DNA of 64,000 bases. It comes from an uncultured Ruminococcus sp. GTDB lineage: Bacteria; Bacillota; Clostridia; Oscillospirales; Ruminococcaceae. Within the stretch, counting starts at the first letter, position 1. Each line of letters opens with the position of its first letter. Positions 25,626 through 34,711 of this stretch are shown here, in pieces. The stretch spans positions 49,748 to 113,747 of the forward strand of contig CADALT010000003.1 of assembly GCA_902788785.1 (NCBI GenBank), given 5' to 3'. Below the pieces are notes generated by a model. The model was not told the DNA's origin. It saw only the letters and a list, made by a program, of their open reading frames with translations, and ran no database searches. The position numbers and the translations under genes were made by a program.

Positions 25626-26572
25626 GCATTTATTACCTGTTTTGCTCTTTCCAGCAGTTTTTCCTTGACTTCTTCAAGCGTACCCTTCAGCTCACAGCCT
25701 GCGGCTCTGATATGTCCGCCGCCGCCGAACACGCTGCAGAATGCCGAAGCATCTATCTCTTCGGTGGTCCTGACGGAGATCTTATACACTCCCTCATGGC
25801 GCTGTTTTACGGTAAGGCCCAGCATAACGCCCTCTGCTGACAGGGGGATGGAAGCCAGTCCGTCGAATTCAGCCTGATCTACGCCGCAGCTGTTCATAAG
25901 CTCGGTGGTTATGACGATCATGCAGCACCTGTCTTCAAGATAGTATTCCATTGCTGCGGTGACTATCTGCTCTATTTGCAGTCTGCCCTTGCTCTTCACA
26001 TCGAACATTCTGCGGTTCACGTTGGCATAGTCGATGTTGTAAGCCATGAGTTCAGCCGCTGCATTATGTGCATCGGGAGTGGTGTTCTCGTACTTGAAGC
26101 AGCCTGTATCCGTGGCTATGCCCGTATAAAGGCACTTTGCGATAATATCGCTTATGGGTCTGCCGGACAGCTTGAATATCTTGTAGAGTATCAGCGCAGC
26201 AGCCGAAGCATCGCCTTCCACATGGGAAAGCTTAGCATAGTTCTTGTTTGAAAAATGGTGATCTATGCACAGGTCTACCGCATTCGTCTCCTGATATTCA
26301 ACAAGATTTTTGCCCATGAGGGCGGGGTCTGCGATATCCACCGCTATGATATACTCGGGCTTGAAATCCTGCTCGGTATACTCTGCGTACATATAATCAT
26401 ACCTGTCGGGAAAACCGTCGGAATTGACCACGTTTGCCTGCTTGCCCATATCCCGAAGAAAATAGCACAGACCAAAGCCGCAGCCCAGTGTGTCACCATC
26501 GGGACTTTTATGAGTCAGTATCAGGAATTTATCATGTTGTTCAAATATATCCAAAATCTCTCTGTACTCCAT
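25622..26572 (-). CDS. nrnA: DHH/DHHA1 phosphoesterase, oligoribonuclease/pAp phosphatase
   Basis: A 316-residue enzyme. DHH domain: SPDGDTLGCGFGL (near 23-35), DIAD (near 80), and the family motif IDHHFSN (near 103). DHHA1 domain: GGGGHIRAAGCEL near the C-terminus. It would degrade nano-RNAs and pAp. Its place between rbfA and truB is conserved in Firmicutes. It starts 23 bases after rbfA and overlaps truB. Confidence 0.93.
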   Translation of the reverse strand: MEYREILDIFEQHDKFLILTHKSPDGDTLGCGFGLCYFLRDMGKQANVVNSDGFPDRYDYMYAEYTEQDFKPEYIIAVDIADPALMGKNLVEYQETNAVDLCIDHHFSNKNYAKLSHVEGDASAAALILYKIFKLSGRPISDIIAKCLYTGIATDTGCFKYENTTPDAHNAAAELMAYNIDYANVNRRMFDVKSKGRLQIEQIVTAAMEYYLEDRCCMIVITTELMNSCGVDQAEFDGLASIPLSAEGVMLGLTVKQRHEGVYKISVRTTEEIDASAFCSVFGGGGHIRAAGCELKGTLEEVKEKLLERAKQVINA

Positions 26573-26595
26573 GCTATTTCTTCCTTTCTGCTAGT

Positions 26596-26976
26596 TTATT
26601 CTTCATCCGTATCCGCAGGCGTATCTGCTGCAAGTTCACGGAGTTTTTTTGTGATAGCCGCTGAATGCTCGATGGAGTCATCAGCGATGAATTTGAGTTC
26701 GGGGCACTTTTTAAGACCCAGAACATTCGATATCTCACGCTTTAAGAAGCCTGTCGCAGACTCAAAGCCCTTGACCGCCTTCTTAGCCTCATCAAGACCC
26801 TTGAAGCTTGAGATATACACCTTACAGAAGGAACCGTCTCTCGCCACATCGCAGCGCACGACTGTCAGGAATTCACCGCCGTTTATGCGGGGATCTTTAA
26901 GATCCATCATTTTTCCCGATATTATCCTTCTTATATCCTCGGACATACGTCCTGCCTTATGTGAAGCCAAAGTCAT
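26596..26976 (-). CDS. rbfA: Ribosome-binding factor A
   Basis: A 126-residue KH-like protein that matures the 30S subunit. RMSEDIRRIISGKMMDLKDPRI near the start, a VRCDVARDGSFCKVYISSF strand and FLKREISNVLGLKKCPELKF are family hallmarks. The C-terminal tail is acidic. The start follows GGAAGGAGA by a short spacer. Confidence 0.95.
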   Translation of the reverse strand: MTLASHKAGRMSEDIRRIISGKMMDLKDPRINGGEFLTVVRCDVARDGSFCKVYISSFKGLDEAKKAVKGFESATGFLKREISNVLGLKKCPELKFIADDSIEHSAAITKKLRELAADTPADTDEE

Positions 26977-27026
26977 TCTCCTTCCAATGCTTGCCCTGTT
27001 GTCTTTTTAAGCCGCATACCAATACC

Positions 27027-27057
27027 TGCGCCTGCTCATGGGATCTATGCAGGCGCA
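27027..27057. other. Hairpin between infB and rbfA
   Basis: TGCGCCTGC (27027-27035) pairs perfectly with GCAGGCGCA (27049-27057). No T run, so probably a processing or mRNA stability element, not a terminator. Confidence 0.5.
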
Positions 27058-27097
27058 TATAGTCATAACAGATCCTTGTTACATAGTTCTTGTGTAA

Positions 27098-29650
27098 TTA
27101 GTCACGGTATTCTTCCATGATGTAGCCCTCGAAGATATCGCCTTCCTTGATGTCAGCGAACTTCTCGAGAGTGATACCGCACTCGTAGCCCTCGGAAACT
27201 TCCTTAGCATCGTCCTTGAATCTCTTCAGTGAGCTCATCTTATCATCAGCTACGATGATACCGTCACGAACGACTCTGATAAGGTCGTTTCTGCCGATCT
27301 TGCCGTCCAGTACATAGCAGCCTGCAACGGTGCCGACGGAGCTGATCTTATAGACCTGTCTTACCTCGACTCTTGCAGTCTCGACTTCTCTGAACTTAGG
27401 TGCGAGCATACCCTTCATAGCATCGGTGATCTCTTCGATAGCGTCGTAGATTATACGATACAGTCTGATCTCGACGCCGTCCTGCTCGGCATTAGCCTTA
27501 GCAACGGGATCGGGACGAACGTTAAAGCCGACGATAATGGCATTTGAAGCGTTAGCCAGCATAACGTCGCTCTCGTTTACCGCACCTACTGCGCCGTGGA
27601 TAACTCTTACTCTTACTTCCTCGTTGGAGATCTTCTCCAGCGACTGCTTAACAGCTTCAACGGAGCCCTGAACGTCTGCCTTTACGATGATAGGCAGTTC
27701 CTTCATCTCGCCCTCGGAGATCTGAGAGAACAGGTTATCCAGAGTTACCTTCTGATACTTTCTGAACTCGTCTTCCTTAGCCTCGTGCTTACGCTGCTCG
27801 ACCAGTTCTCTTGCCAGCTTCTCGTCCTCTACCGCATTGAAGGTCTCGCCTGCGGTAGGAACTTCGCCAAGACCTGTTATCTCAACAGGTGTGGAAGGAC
27901 CTGCCTCGGAGATGGGCTTGCCGTGGTAGTCTGTCATGGTTCTTACCCTACCTACGGAAGTACCTGCGATGATTACATCGCCCGAGTGGAGAGTACCGTT
28001 CTGTACCAGCAGTGTAGCCACAGGACCCTTGCCCTTATCGAGTCTTGCCTCGATAACTGCACCCTTAGCCAGTCTGTGAGGATTAGCCTTGAGCTCCTTG
28101 ACCTCAGCTACCAGCAGTACGTTCTCCAGCAGTTCGTCGATACCCATGCCTGTCTTAGCGGATACAGGCACTGCGATAACGTCGCCGCCCCATTCTTCTA
28201 CTACCAGTTCATGCTCGGTGAGCTGCTGCTTTACTCTGTCGGGGTCTGCGCCCTCTTTATCCATCTTATTGATGGCAACGATGACGGAAACACCTGCTGC
28301 CTTAGCGTGGTTGATGGACTCGATTGTCTGTGGCATGATACCGTCATCAGCCGCTACGACCAGTATAGCTATATCGGTTATATTGGCACCTCTTGCACGC
28401 ATGGAGGTGAAAGCCTCGTGACCGGGGGTATCCAGGAAAGTGATCTTCTGACCGTTGCGGGTGACCTGATAAGCACCGATATGCTGTGTGATACCGCCTG
28501 CTTCGCCCTCTGCAACGTTAGCGTTTCTGATCCTGTCGAGTATGGATGTCTTACCGTGATCGACGTGACCCATAACAACGACTACAGGGCAGCGATCCTC
28601 CAGGCTTGCGGGATCGTCAGCTTCGTCTTCGATAAGTCTTTCCTCGATGGTTATGTGTACTTCCTTCTCAACCTTTGCGCCCAGTTCTTCTGCGACCAGT
28701 GATGCGGTATCGAAGTCAACTACCTCATTTATTGATGCGAACACGCCCAGACCCATCAGCTTTTTGATGACCTCTGTAGCTGTTACTTTAAGTCTGCTTG
28801 CCAGCTCCGATACGACGATCTCATCGGGGATCATTACCTTGAGCTGCTGCTTTCTTGCCTTTTCAAGAGCCAGCCTGTTGAGCTTATCCTGCTCGGTCTC
28901 CTTCTTGTGGGAGTGCTGCTGCTTCTTGTACTGCTGGGATTTCTGGGTGATCTTCTGCTTTTTGCGGAAGTTATCGTTCTTATTGCCCTGCTTGCTGGTA
29001 GCCATATTGTCATACTTCTCGTTGTACTTATCCAGTTCGATATAGCTGCCGCGGGTATCGACAGTTCTTCTTGAACCTGTCAGCTCGCCCGAATTTTCGG
29101 AGATAGTATAGCCCTTATCGTCGTTGGAGAAGGAGCTGCCGCCGCCCAGCTGTGTCTTGACACCGTGCTCCTGCTTCTTGGCTTCCTTCTTTTCCTTCTT
29201 CTTATCGGGACGCTTTTCAGCCTTTTTCTCCTCGGGCTTCTTCTCGGTAGCCTTTACCTCGGCAGGCTTTTCTTCGGGCTTATTTACCTCAGCCTTCTTT
29301 TCCTCCGCCTTGGGAGCTTCCTTAACGGGCTCTTCCGCCTTGGGCTGCTTTTTCTCGGGAGCCTTAGCAGGCTCAGCCTTCTTGGCAGGCTTCTTCTCTT
29401 CGGTCTTCTTTTCCTCAGCAGGCTTTACATTGTTTGCAAAGTATGCATCGAAGCTTTCCACCTGATTGTTCTGGGTATAGTACTCCATAACATAGCTTAT
29501 CTCCTCGGGTTCGAGGGAAGCCTGTGTCTTTCTGGTATTTCCGTCCAGCTTAGCCAGACATTCTATAATATCGTTATTGTTAACATCCAGGCTCTTTGCC
29601 AGGTCTGTCACTTTGATCTTGGACTTGCTTGTTTTCGTACTCATAGGCAA
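27098..29650 (-). CDS. infB: Translation initiation factor IF-2
   Basis: An 850-residue GTPase that brings fMet-tRNA to the 30S subunit. IF2_N modules at about 10-60 and 270-320, joined by a long Lys/Glu/Pro/Ala-rich linker (70-170) and a basic stretch. The G domain has GHVDHGKTS (near 362), DTPGHEAFT (near 408), NKMD (near 462) and SAK (near 498), followed by domains II-IV. Start is ambiguous: TTG at 29650 is six bases after AGGAGG, while ATG at 29644 is twelve bases away. The next gene, rbfA, follows after 121 bases containing a hairpin. Confidence 0.97.
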   Translation of the reverse strand: MPMSTKTSKSKIKVTDLAKSLDVNNNDIIECLAKLDGNTRKTQASLEPEEISYVMEYYTQNNQVESFDAYFANNVKPAEEKKTEEKKPAKKAEPAKAPEKKQPKAEEPVKEAPKAEEKKAEVNKPEEKPAEVKATEKKPEEKKAEKRPDKKKEKKEAKKQEHGVKTQLGGGSSFSNDDKGYTISENSGELTGSRRTVDTRGSYIELDKYNEKYDNMATSKQGNKNDNFRKKQKITQKSQQYKKQQHSHKKETEQDKLNRLALEKARKQQLKVMIPDEIVVSELASRLKVTATEVIKKLMGLGVFASINEVVDFDTASLVAEELGAKVEKEVHITIEERLIEDEADDPASLEDRCPVVVVMGHVDHGKTSILDRIRNANVAEGEAGGITQHIGAYQVTRNGQKITFLDTPGHEAFTSMRARGANITDIAILVVAADDGIMPQTIESINHAKAAGVSVIVAINKMDKEGADPDRVKQQLTEHELVVEEWGGDVIAVPVSAKTGMGIDELLENVLLVAEVKELKANPHRLAKGAVIEARLDKGKGPVATLLVQNGTLHSGDVIIAGTSVGRVRTMTDYHGKPISEAGPSTPVEITGLGEVPTAGETFNAVEDEKLARELVEQRKHEAKEDEFRKYQKVTLDNLFSQISEGEMKELPIIVKADVQGSVEAVKQSLEKISNEEVRVRVIHGAVGAVNESDVMLANASNAIIVGFNVRPDPVAKANAEQDGVEIRLYRIIYDAIEEITDAMKGMLAPKFREVETARVEVRQVYKISSVGTVAGCYVLDGKIGRNDLIRVVRDGIIVADDKMSSLKRFKDDAKEVSEGYECGITLEKFADIKEGDIFEGYIMEEYRD

Positions 29651-29711
29651 TTAGATCCTCCTTCTGTTTACGATAGCCTCATTTTTTCCTTACATATATA
29701 TTGATGTTTTA

Positions 29712-30050
29712 TCAGAAAAACTCATCCATATCGGTTTGTATCTGTGTGAGTCCCTTGGCGCAGGACTTTGCAAAGCCGCTGTCATTCACCGAGATGATGC
29801 CTGTGCGCTTGCCGATGCCATCGGATATCTCGTCCATGGTCATATCCAGCGCAAACAGCTTGACGCTGTAGCGTGCGCAGGTGAACCTGACCTCTTTCAG
29901 GGATTTTTCCGAAAGGTCCGATGCCACGAAAACGCCCTTGGAATTTCCCACGGCGCAGGCATCCTTCATCATATCCATACCCATGGAAAGTCTGCCTGCC
30001 TTCCTGCACATGGACAACAGTCCGAGCTTGTTGTTACTGCTCATTTGCAT
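29712..30050 (-). CDS. ylxQ: YlxQ-like L7Ae-family RNA-binding protein
   Basis: A 112-residue protein of the L7Ae/L30e/Gadd45 fold: NKLGLLSMCRKAGRLSMGMD at the start, then GVFVASDLSEKSLKEV. Such proteins bind kink-turn RNA; YlxQ itself is of uncertain role. It overlaps the ylxR gene by 17 bases; a start six bases further on (30044) is equally possible. Place between nusA/ylxR and infB is standard. Confidence 0.9.
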   Translation of the reverse strand: MQMSSNNKLGLLSMCRKAGRLSMGMDMMKDACAVGNSKGVFVASDLSEKSLKEVRFTCARYSVKLFALDMTMDEISDGIGKRTGIISVNDSGFAKSCAKGLTQIQTDMDEFF

Positions 30051-30312
30051 TCAGCTCCTTTTCCATAGCGTCATAGATCTCATCATCTATCCTGCAGGCA
30101 AAGCTTTTTTCAAGACGTTTTGCTTTGCGTGCTTTTCTGAGACATTCGGCATCTGCACATATATATGCACCTCTGCCTGCCTTTTTGCCTGTAAGATCAA
30201 GGCTTATCTCGCCCTCCTTGGTCTTTACCACCCTGACAAGCTCTTTTTTCGGCTTCATTTCAGAGCAGCCCAGGCACATCCTCATAGGTATCTTTTTTGT
30301 TTTCATAGGCAT
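30034..30312 (-). CDS. ylxR: YlxR/RnpM-family RNA-binding protein
   Basis: About 92 residues. MRMCLGCSEMKPKKELVRVV, LDLTGKKAGRGAYIC and the final basic helix are the DUF448 signature. The Bacillus homologue modulates RNase P. I place the start at ATG 30312, one base after the nusA stop; a further in-frame ATG is at 30306. Confidence 0.9.
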   Translation of the reverse strand: MPMKTKKIPMRMCLGCSEMKPKKELVRVVKTKEGEISLDLTGKKAGRGAYICADAECLRKARKAKRLEKSFACRIDDEIYDAMEKELNANEQ

Positions 30313-30313
30313 A

Positions 30314-31447
30314 TTATTCTGCCGTATCTTCGGCAGCTTCCTCATCCTTGCTCTCGGGAGCGTTCTCGGGGATGATATCTATCTTATAGCCTGTCAGACC
30401 TGCTGCAAGCTTAGCGTTCTGACCCTTATTGCCGATAGCCAGGGAGAACTGATTGTTCGGAACGATGACTCTGCACTTCTTGATGACACGCTCGAACTCT
30501 TTTTCCTCACCCTTATGTTCTATCCTTACCTCGGGCTCGAGGAGCTCTACTTTGATGACCTCGGCAGGTGCAAGCGCCTTTGCGATGAACTCAGCCTCAT
30601 CCTCTACCCAGTTGATAACGTCGATCTTTTCGCCCTTGAGCTCCTGAACGACTGCGGATATTCTTGACTTCTTGGGGCCTATGCAGGCGCCCACTGCGTC
30701 AACGTTCTTATCCTTTGACCATACGGCGATCTTGCTTCTTACGCCTTCTGTTCTGGATATAGCCTTGATCTCAACAGTACCGTCTGCGATCTCGGGAACT
30801 TCCAGTTCGAACAGTCTCTTTACCAGATCCTTATGTGTTCTGGAGAGCTTGACTACAGGCTGTCTCTTTTCGGTGCCGCCAAGGCTCACGATATAGACCT
30901 TGATCTTATCGCCCTCTTTGAGTACCTCACCGGGGATCTGTTCGCTGCGGTAGAAATAATGCTCGTTCTTATCGATGGTGATGACTGCATTGCCTGTTGC
31001 AGGCTCTACCTTCTGTACTGTAGCGGTAACGATCTCGTGTTCCTTATCCTTATACTGCTCGATGAGCTTATTGCGCTCGAAATCCTTGATATCGTGCTTT
31101 ATGGACTGCTTTGCATTCTGTGCAGCCACTCTGCCTATCTTAGCGGGATTAACAGGTATCTCTACCCAGTCGCCGACCTTTATGTCGGGGTCATAGGTCT
31201 GTGCCTCACCGATGTATATCTCATTCTCGGGGTCATCAACGAACATTACCTTCATGACCTCTTTGAGTATGCACATTTCCAGCTTGCCGCTGGCAGGGTC
31301 GATATCGACTCTGATATGTTCGCTCTCGGGGTATTCCTTCTTTATAGCCTTGATTATGCCTTCCTTTATCTTTTCGATAAGAAGATCCTTGTCGATCTCA
31401 TTTTCGCTGGCAAGGTCAGCCAGTGCATTAAAAAACTGCTCATTCAT
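30314..31447 (-). CDS. nusA: Transcription termination/antitermination factor NusA
   Basis: A 377-residue RNA polymerase-binding factor. N-terminal domain (1-125, starting MNEQFFNALADLA), S1 domain (130-200, with VTATVQKVE), KH1 (215-280, EGVRSKIAV and GACIGPKKSRI) and KH2 (295-350, FSLAIGNKGQNAKLA), then an acidic tail of about 25 residues. The ATG at 31447 gives the family-like start; an in-frame ATG at 31459 touches the GGAAGG site. There are no E. coli-type C-terminal acidic repeats, as expected for Firmicutes. Confidence 0.96.
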   Translation of the reverse strand: MNEQFFNALADLASENEIDKDLLIEKIKEGIIKAIKKEYPESEHIRVDIDPASGKLEMCILKEVMKVMFVDDPENEIYIGEAQTYDPDIKVGDWVEIPVNPAKIGRVAAQNAKQSIKHDIKDFERNKLIEQYKDKEHEIVTATVQKVEPATGNAVITIDKNEHYFYRSEQIPGEVLKEGDKIKVYIVSLGGTEKRQPVVKLSRTHKDLVKRLFELEVPEIADGTVEIKAISRTEGVRSKIAVWSKDKNVDAVGACIGPKKSRISAVVQELKGEKIDVINWVEDEAEFIAKALAPAEVIKVELLEPEVRIEHKGEEKEFERVIKKCRVIVPNNQFSLAIGNKGQNAKLAAGLTGYKIDIIPENAPESKDEEAAEDTAE

Positions 31448-31495
31448 TTTTTTGACCATTCCTTCCTCATATACCGAATATTGTGTTTACTTTCA

Positions 31496-32050
31496 TTATT
31501 GATCGAATTTAGCGCCTGCCAGTTCTTCCTCCAGGTCGCCGTCATCGTAGAGCTTGACGAAAGCGCAGTCGTTCAGCTTGAACTGCACGTTCTCCACGCC
31601 GTCGCCGTTTTCATCAAGGGTCTGACAAGCGATGAGCTTTTCTTCCTCGTCGTAGCCCACCAGTCCCACGATGAACTCACGCTCACCGTTCTCGTCGGGT
31701 CTTATGAGCCTTACTCTCACCACATCTCCTATGCAGACCTCGAAGTGTATGGGCTTGCGCAGTTCTCTGCCCAGCCCGGGACTACCGCATTCAAAGACAT
31801 AGCTCTGTGAGATGGGGTCAGCCTCATCCAAAATCTTGTTAAAGGGTCTTGTGAAGTTTTCGCAGTCCTCCATGGTAACGCCGCCGTCCTTATCTATCAG
31901 GACTTTCAGATACCATGTAGCGCCCTCTTTCTCGAACCTTACGTCCCACAGGAACAACCCCAGTTCATCTGCCAGAGGCTGTGCCAGCTCAGTGACGATA
32001 TCCACTGTGCTCTTTTTGGAGCGGTCGCTGCCGCCCTTGCCTTTACTCAT
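31496..32050 (-). CDS. rimP: Ribosome maturation factor RimP
   Basis: A 184-residue 30S maturation factor. LWDVRFEKEGATWYLKVLIDKDGGVTMEDCENFTRPFNKILDE and the following FECGSPGLGRELR are the RimP motifs. A short basic N-terminus (GKGGSDRSKK) and an acidic C-terminal extension flank the two domains. It opens the nusA operon and follows AAGGAGGACAGCGC. Confidence 0.93.
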   Translation of the reverse strand: MSKGKGGSDRSKKSTVDIVTELAQPLADELGLFLWDVRFEKEGATWYLKVLIDKDGGVTMEDCENFTRPFNKILDEADPISQSYVFECGSPGLGRELRKPIHFEVCIGDVVRVRLIRPDENGEREFIVGLVGYDEEEKLIACQTLDENGDGVENVQFKLNDCAFVKLYDDGDLEEELAGAKFDQ

Positions 32051-32094
32051 GCGCTGTCCTCCTTCGCATCATAGTCAACATCGTGTGTTGTCTA

Positions 32095-32133
32095 TACAAA
32101 CACAAAAGACCGGAAGTTTAAGTTCCAGTCTTT
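32095..32133 (-). terminator. Terminator-like hairpin in the rimP-nusA leader
   Basis: AAAGACTGGAA (32133-32123) pairs with TTCCGGTCTTT (32115-32105), followed on the minus strand by TTTTGTGTTTG. It lies downstream of the operon promoter and 45 bases before rimP, so may be an attenuator. Confidence 0.75.
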
Positions 32134-32152
32134 CGTCAAGCCTATTGTCAAT

Positions 32153-32181
32153 ATTATACCACAAGCTGCGGCATTTTGCAA
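32153..32181 (-). promoter_or_regulatory. Promoter of the rimP-nusA-infB operon
   Basis: Minus strand TTGCAA (32181-32176), 17-bp spacer, TGG-TATAAT (-10 at 32158-32153). Confidence 0.75.
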
Positions 32182-32244
32182 GGGCTGACGAGGATTTTTA
32201 AGCTGAAATCAGAAATATTCATTGTATATTTTGTAAATGTTTTA

Positions 32245-32637
32245 TTAACTACTGGTTTCATCCTTATCATTGCCTTGTTCTGCCGATCTCGGCTCGAACC
32301 GCCGCTTGCGTCTGCCTTCCACATAATCCAAGGGCACAGTGAACATAATGCCCGTGTTGGCATGGGAAAGGTCACCGACTGTATTATACACCACTCGTCT
32401 GGCGATATCCAGCTGGTCATCGTCTATAACGGAGATTATGGTCTTGTTATCGTCCTCATCGCCGCTGAACATACCACGGATGGACGAACTGATGAAGCTT
32501 GAATTCATTTTGGACAAAGTCATAGCCATACCTGCGCTGGGGAGTATGGTAGCGCCGCCTATGCCTGCTGCCGACATACCCTCTAACAGGTACTCCAGAG
32601 CCTCTGTTTTATTCAGGATAATAACCAGAAGTTTCAT
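32245..32637 (-). CDS. PII-like signalling protein
   Basis: A 130-residue protein with the ferredoxin-like start MKLLVIILNKTEALEYLLEGMSAAGI and a later TVPLDYVEG strand, as in small PII-like proteins. The classical T-loop and nucleotide motifs of GlnB are not clear, so nitrogen sensing should not be assumed; ligand unknown. The C-terminal 20 residues are charged and probably disordered. It starts 32 bases after the LCP-like gene and shares its operon. Confidence 0.65.
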   Translation of the reverse strand: MKLLVIILNKTEALEYLLEGMSAAGIGGATILPSAGMAMTLSKMNSSFISSSIRGMFSGDEDDNKTIISVIDDDQLDIARRVVYNTVGDLSHANTGIMFTVPLDYVEGRRKRRFEPRSAEQGNDKDETSS

Positions 32638-32669
32638 CAGTCATCACTTTCCTTAGATATCTCGATAGG

Positions 32670-33806
32670 TCATTCTGCTGCTGTTTCTGCGGGTGCTTCC
32701 TCCGGGGGAGCTGTTTGCGCTTGTGTTTGCGCCTGAGTCTCAGCCTGAGTTTCCTGCGGTGCAGGCTCGGTCTGTGCCTCGGTATCGGCAGGTTCTGCCG
32801 CAGCTTCCGTTGGTTCTGCCGCAGGCTGACCGTTCTCATCTGTCTGTACAGCTGCACTGTCCTCGGCGGCTATAGCTTCACCGCCGCCTATCTCGGGAGC
32901 GGTTTCGGCAGCTCTTTCCTTCAGCGCAAGAACGAAGTCGGGACTGATGGAGAATGTCTCGTCGTTCTGGCTCCATGTGCCCTCGGGCACCATCTTGGTA
33001 GCAGGAGTCAGTCCGCTTGAAAGCATTTCCTTCAGGTAGGACTTTTGCAGTTTATAGTCATCTTCATTGAAGTCTGTATCGCTGTTCGTCGTGATTATGC
33101 TGTAGAGATTGTCTATATTGTCCTGAGTTATATAAGCCTGCTGGAACATACTGTTTATCAGTGTTTCCACTGCAAGTCCCAAAAACTCGGTATTTCCTTG
33201 TCTGCCGTTTGAGAATACCAGCTGCTGGGTCAGCTGCAGTACCTGTCTGCCGCCCAGTGTGACCAGTGTGCCCTTGGCGATGGAGATGTCGTTCTCGTCA
33301 TTGTCATGGGAGAGCTTATAAAGCTCTTCGGGTGCTTTATATGTGATACCGCCGTAGATATCGAAAAGTCTCTCGAAGGAATCGTTGCTGAGGCTGGCGT
33401 AATTATCCACCGTAAGACCCAGCGTATCCTCCACTGCGGTCTTTACGCCTGCCATGCCGCCCTGATCGTACAGGTCACGGAAGGTGGTATTGTTCTTGGG
33501 GTCGATGGTCTGTGGAGACATTGGCACTACAAGTATGCTCTGACCCGCAGGATCCATCCTTACCAGTGTTACATCAGCAAGCACGCCGTTGGTGTTTACC
33601 CTGGCAAACATATCATTGAAGGACTGCACCGTTACCACGGGCTCTTCTTCCTTCTGCACGCCTATTATCTTGAAATTCTTCAAAAGGTACACCGAAAGCA
33701 TCGACAGCAGCGCCATTGAGATCAGTGCGGTCGCCACATATACCAGCGCTACGGGCGCTTGTGAACGTTTTTTCTTTTTTCTTCTTTTCTTTACAGCAGA
33801 TGACAT
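32670..33806 (-). CDS. LytR-CpsA-Psr (LCP)-like membrane protein, catalytic arginine motif lost
   Basis: A 378-residue protein: very basic cytoplasmic start (KKRRKKKKR), one membrane helix (about 20-42), an extracellular LCP-type domain (65-280; GGMAGVKTAVEDTLGL, NDSFERLFDIYGGITY) and a C-terminal low-complexity Glu/Ala/Thr/Gln tail (300-378). LCP enzymes attach polymers to peptidoglycan through an SxPRD-type motif. Here the same place reads VPMSPQTID, without the Arg-Asp, so transferase activity is doubtful. ATG 33806 is chosen because TAAGGAG lies ten bases before it. The middle gene of a SLOG-LCP-PII operon. Confidence 0.7.
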   Translation of the reverse strand: MSSAVKKRRKKKKRSQAPVALVYVATALISMALLSMLSVYLLKNFKIIGVQKEEEPVVTVQSFNDMFARVNTNGVLADVTLVRMDPAGQSILVVPMSPQTIDPKNNTTFRDLYDQGGMAGVKTAVEDTLGLTVDNYASLSNDSFERLFDIYGGITYKAPEELYKLSHDNDENDISIAKGTLVTLGGRQVLQLTQQLVFSNGRQGNTEFLGLAVETLINSMFQQAYITQDNIDNLYSIITTNSDTDFNEDDYKLQKSYLKEMLSSGLTPATKMVPEGTWSQNDETFSISPDFVLALKERAAETAPEIGGGEAIAAEDSAAVQTDENGQPAAEPTEAAAEPADTEAQTEPAPQETQAETQAQTQAQTAPPEEAPAETAAE

Positions 33807-33849
33807 AGATTTTTTTCTCCTTACTGATTCCATAAAATTCTGTATAGGT

Positions 33850-34419
33850 TCAATCGCAGTAGAACTGCGGATTATTATCAAGGTCTATCATATGCAGATC
33901 GAGCCCCTGGCGTTTTGCCATATTTATGGTCTGCAAAGTGCCCGAGCCGCCTTGCTTGGCTTTGTATACGGCTATGAGTGCCGATGAATGATCCACCATG
34001 AAAGCGTTGCGCTTTTTGTAGCGGTCACGCTCATCAGCTCTGCCCGTGACGATGACAGCATCGGCATTTTCCAGCAGTATGCCGTGGTAGTATCTGTCCA
34101 TCATATCATGGAGCTCACGGCGCTGTTCTTTGTAGGGCAGCACGCATACCAGTTTGATATCGGGGTATCTGCTGTCGTTTTTGATATCCAGCAGCACCGA
34201 GCCGCAGAAGATATCCGTGCCCTCAGCCATACCCGTCAGGAAAGTCCTGTAGCCTGCCTCATAAGCCTGTATGCAGCAAAGCTGTATACTGCTCATCAGG
34301 TTTTTCATGCCCTGCTTTTTAACATTTCCGAAGAATGGCAGGTCTTTCCTGCGATGTCCTGTGAAGCAGCAGGTCGTGCTTCTGTCGGTAATAAAATTTT
34401 CAGCAGACACTGTTACCAT
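33850..34419 (-). CDS. SLOG-family (DUF1273, YpsA-like) protein
   Basis: A 189-residue Rossmann-like protein: CCFTGHRRKDLPF near 16, TFLTGMAEGTDIFCG near 57, and AVIVTGRADERDRYKKRN near 120. These fit the SLOG superfamily, thought to sense nucleotide ligands. YpsA influences cell division and stress in Bacillus; the role here is unknown. Start at 34419 is chosen because a consensus promoter at 34453-34481 lies inside any longer frame. Confidence 0.8.
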   Translation of the reverse strand: MVTVSAENFITDRSTTCCFTGHRRKDLPFFGNVKKQGMKNLMSSIQLCCIQAYEAGYRTFLTGMAEGTDIFCGSVLLDIKNDSRYPDIKLVCVLPYKEQRRELHDMMDRYYHGILLENADAVIVTGRADERDRYKKRNAFMVDHSSALIAVYKAKQGGSGTLQTINMAKRQGLDLHMIDLDNNPQFYCD

Positions 34420-34452
34420 ACACTTCACCGCCTCACGATAACACTTAAAATC

Positions 34453-34481
34453 ATTATAACACACCTTTCCTGATTTTTCAA
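34453..34481 (-). promoter_or_regulatory. Promoter of the SLOG-LCP-PII operon
   Basis: Minus strand TTGAAA (34481-34476), 17-bp spacer, TATAAT (34458-34453). Confidence 0.85.
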
Positions 34482-34611
34482 TACCTAAAAACCAATATTT
34501 TAACATGGTGCGGTCTTCGGCAGCATTCATGACCCGTCTGATATAGTTTTAAACTATATCTCGCTATATTCTTTTGATATATTTTGCGGTGAGCAAACGA
34601 TTTGGGCGGAC

Positions 34612-34640
34612 TTGAAAAAATCATACCGATATGATATAAT
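34612..34640 (+). promoter_or_regulatory. Promoter of the dockerin beta-propeller gene
   Basis: TTGAAA (34612-34617), 17-bp spacer, TGA-TATAAT (-10 at 34635-34640). Divergent from the SLOG operon promoter. Confidence 0.85.
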
Positions 34641-34711
34641 TATAAATGTTTATAAGGTATCATATCGCAAGTGATGCCGAAAAAATCAAATCAGAACGGA
34701 GAGATGTAAAA

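Noticed and set aside
27596-28702. Plus-strand open frame inside infB
   Set aside because: Antisense shadow of conserved infB; no ribosome site and a Cys/Tyr-rich nonsense composition.
30833-31810. Plus-strand open frame opposite nusA/rimP
   Set aside because: Shadow of two conserved genes; Leu/Cys/His-rich with no motif.
32245-32637. GlnB/GlnK nitrogen regulator
   Set aside because: No clear T-loop tyrosine or nucleotide-binding motifs and no amtB or glnA neighbour.
34482-34711. Riboswitch upstream of the dockerin gene
   Set aside because: The region holds a divergent promoter pair and a short unstructured leader; no aptamer-like fold is visible.
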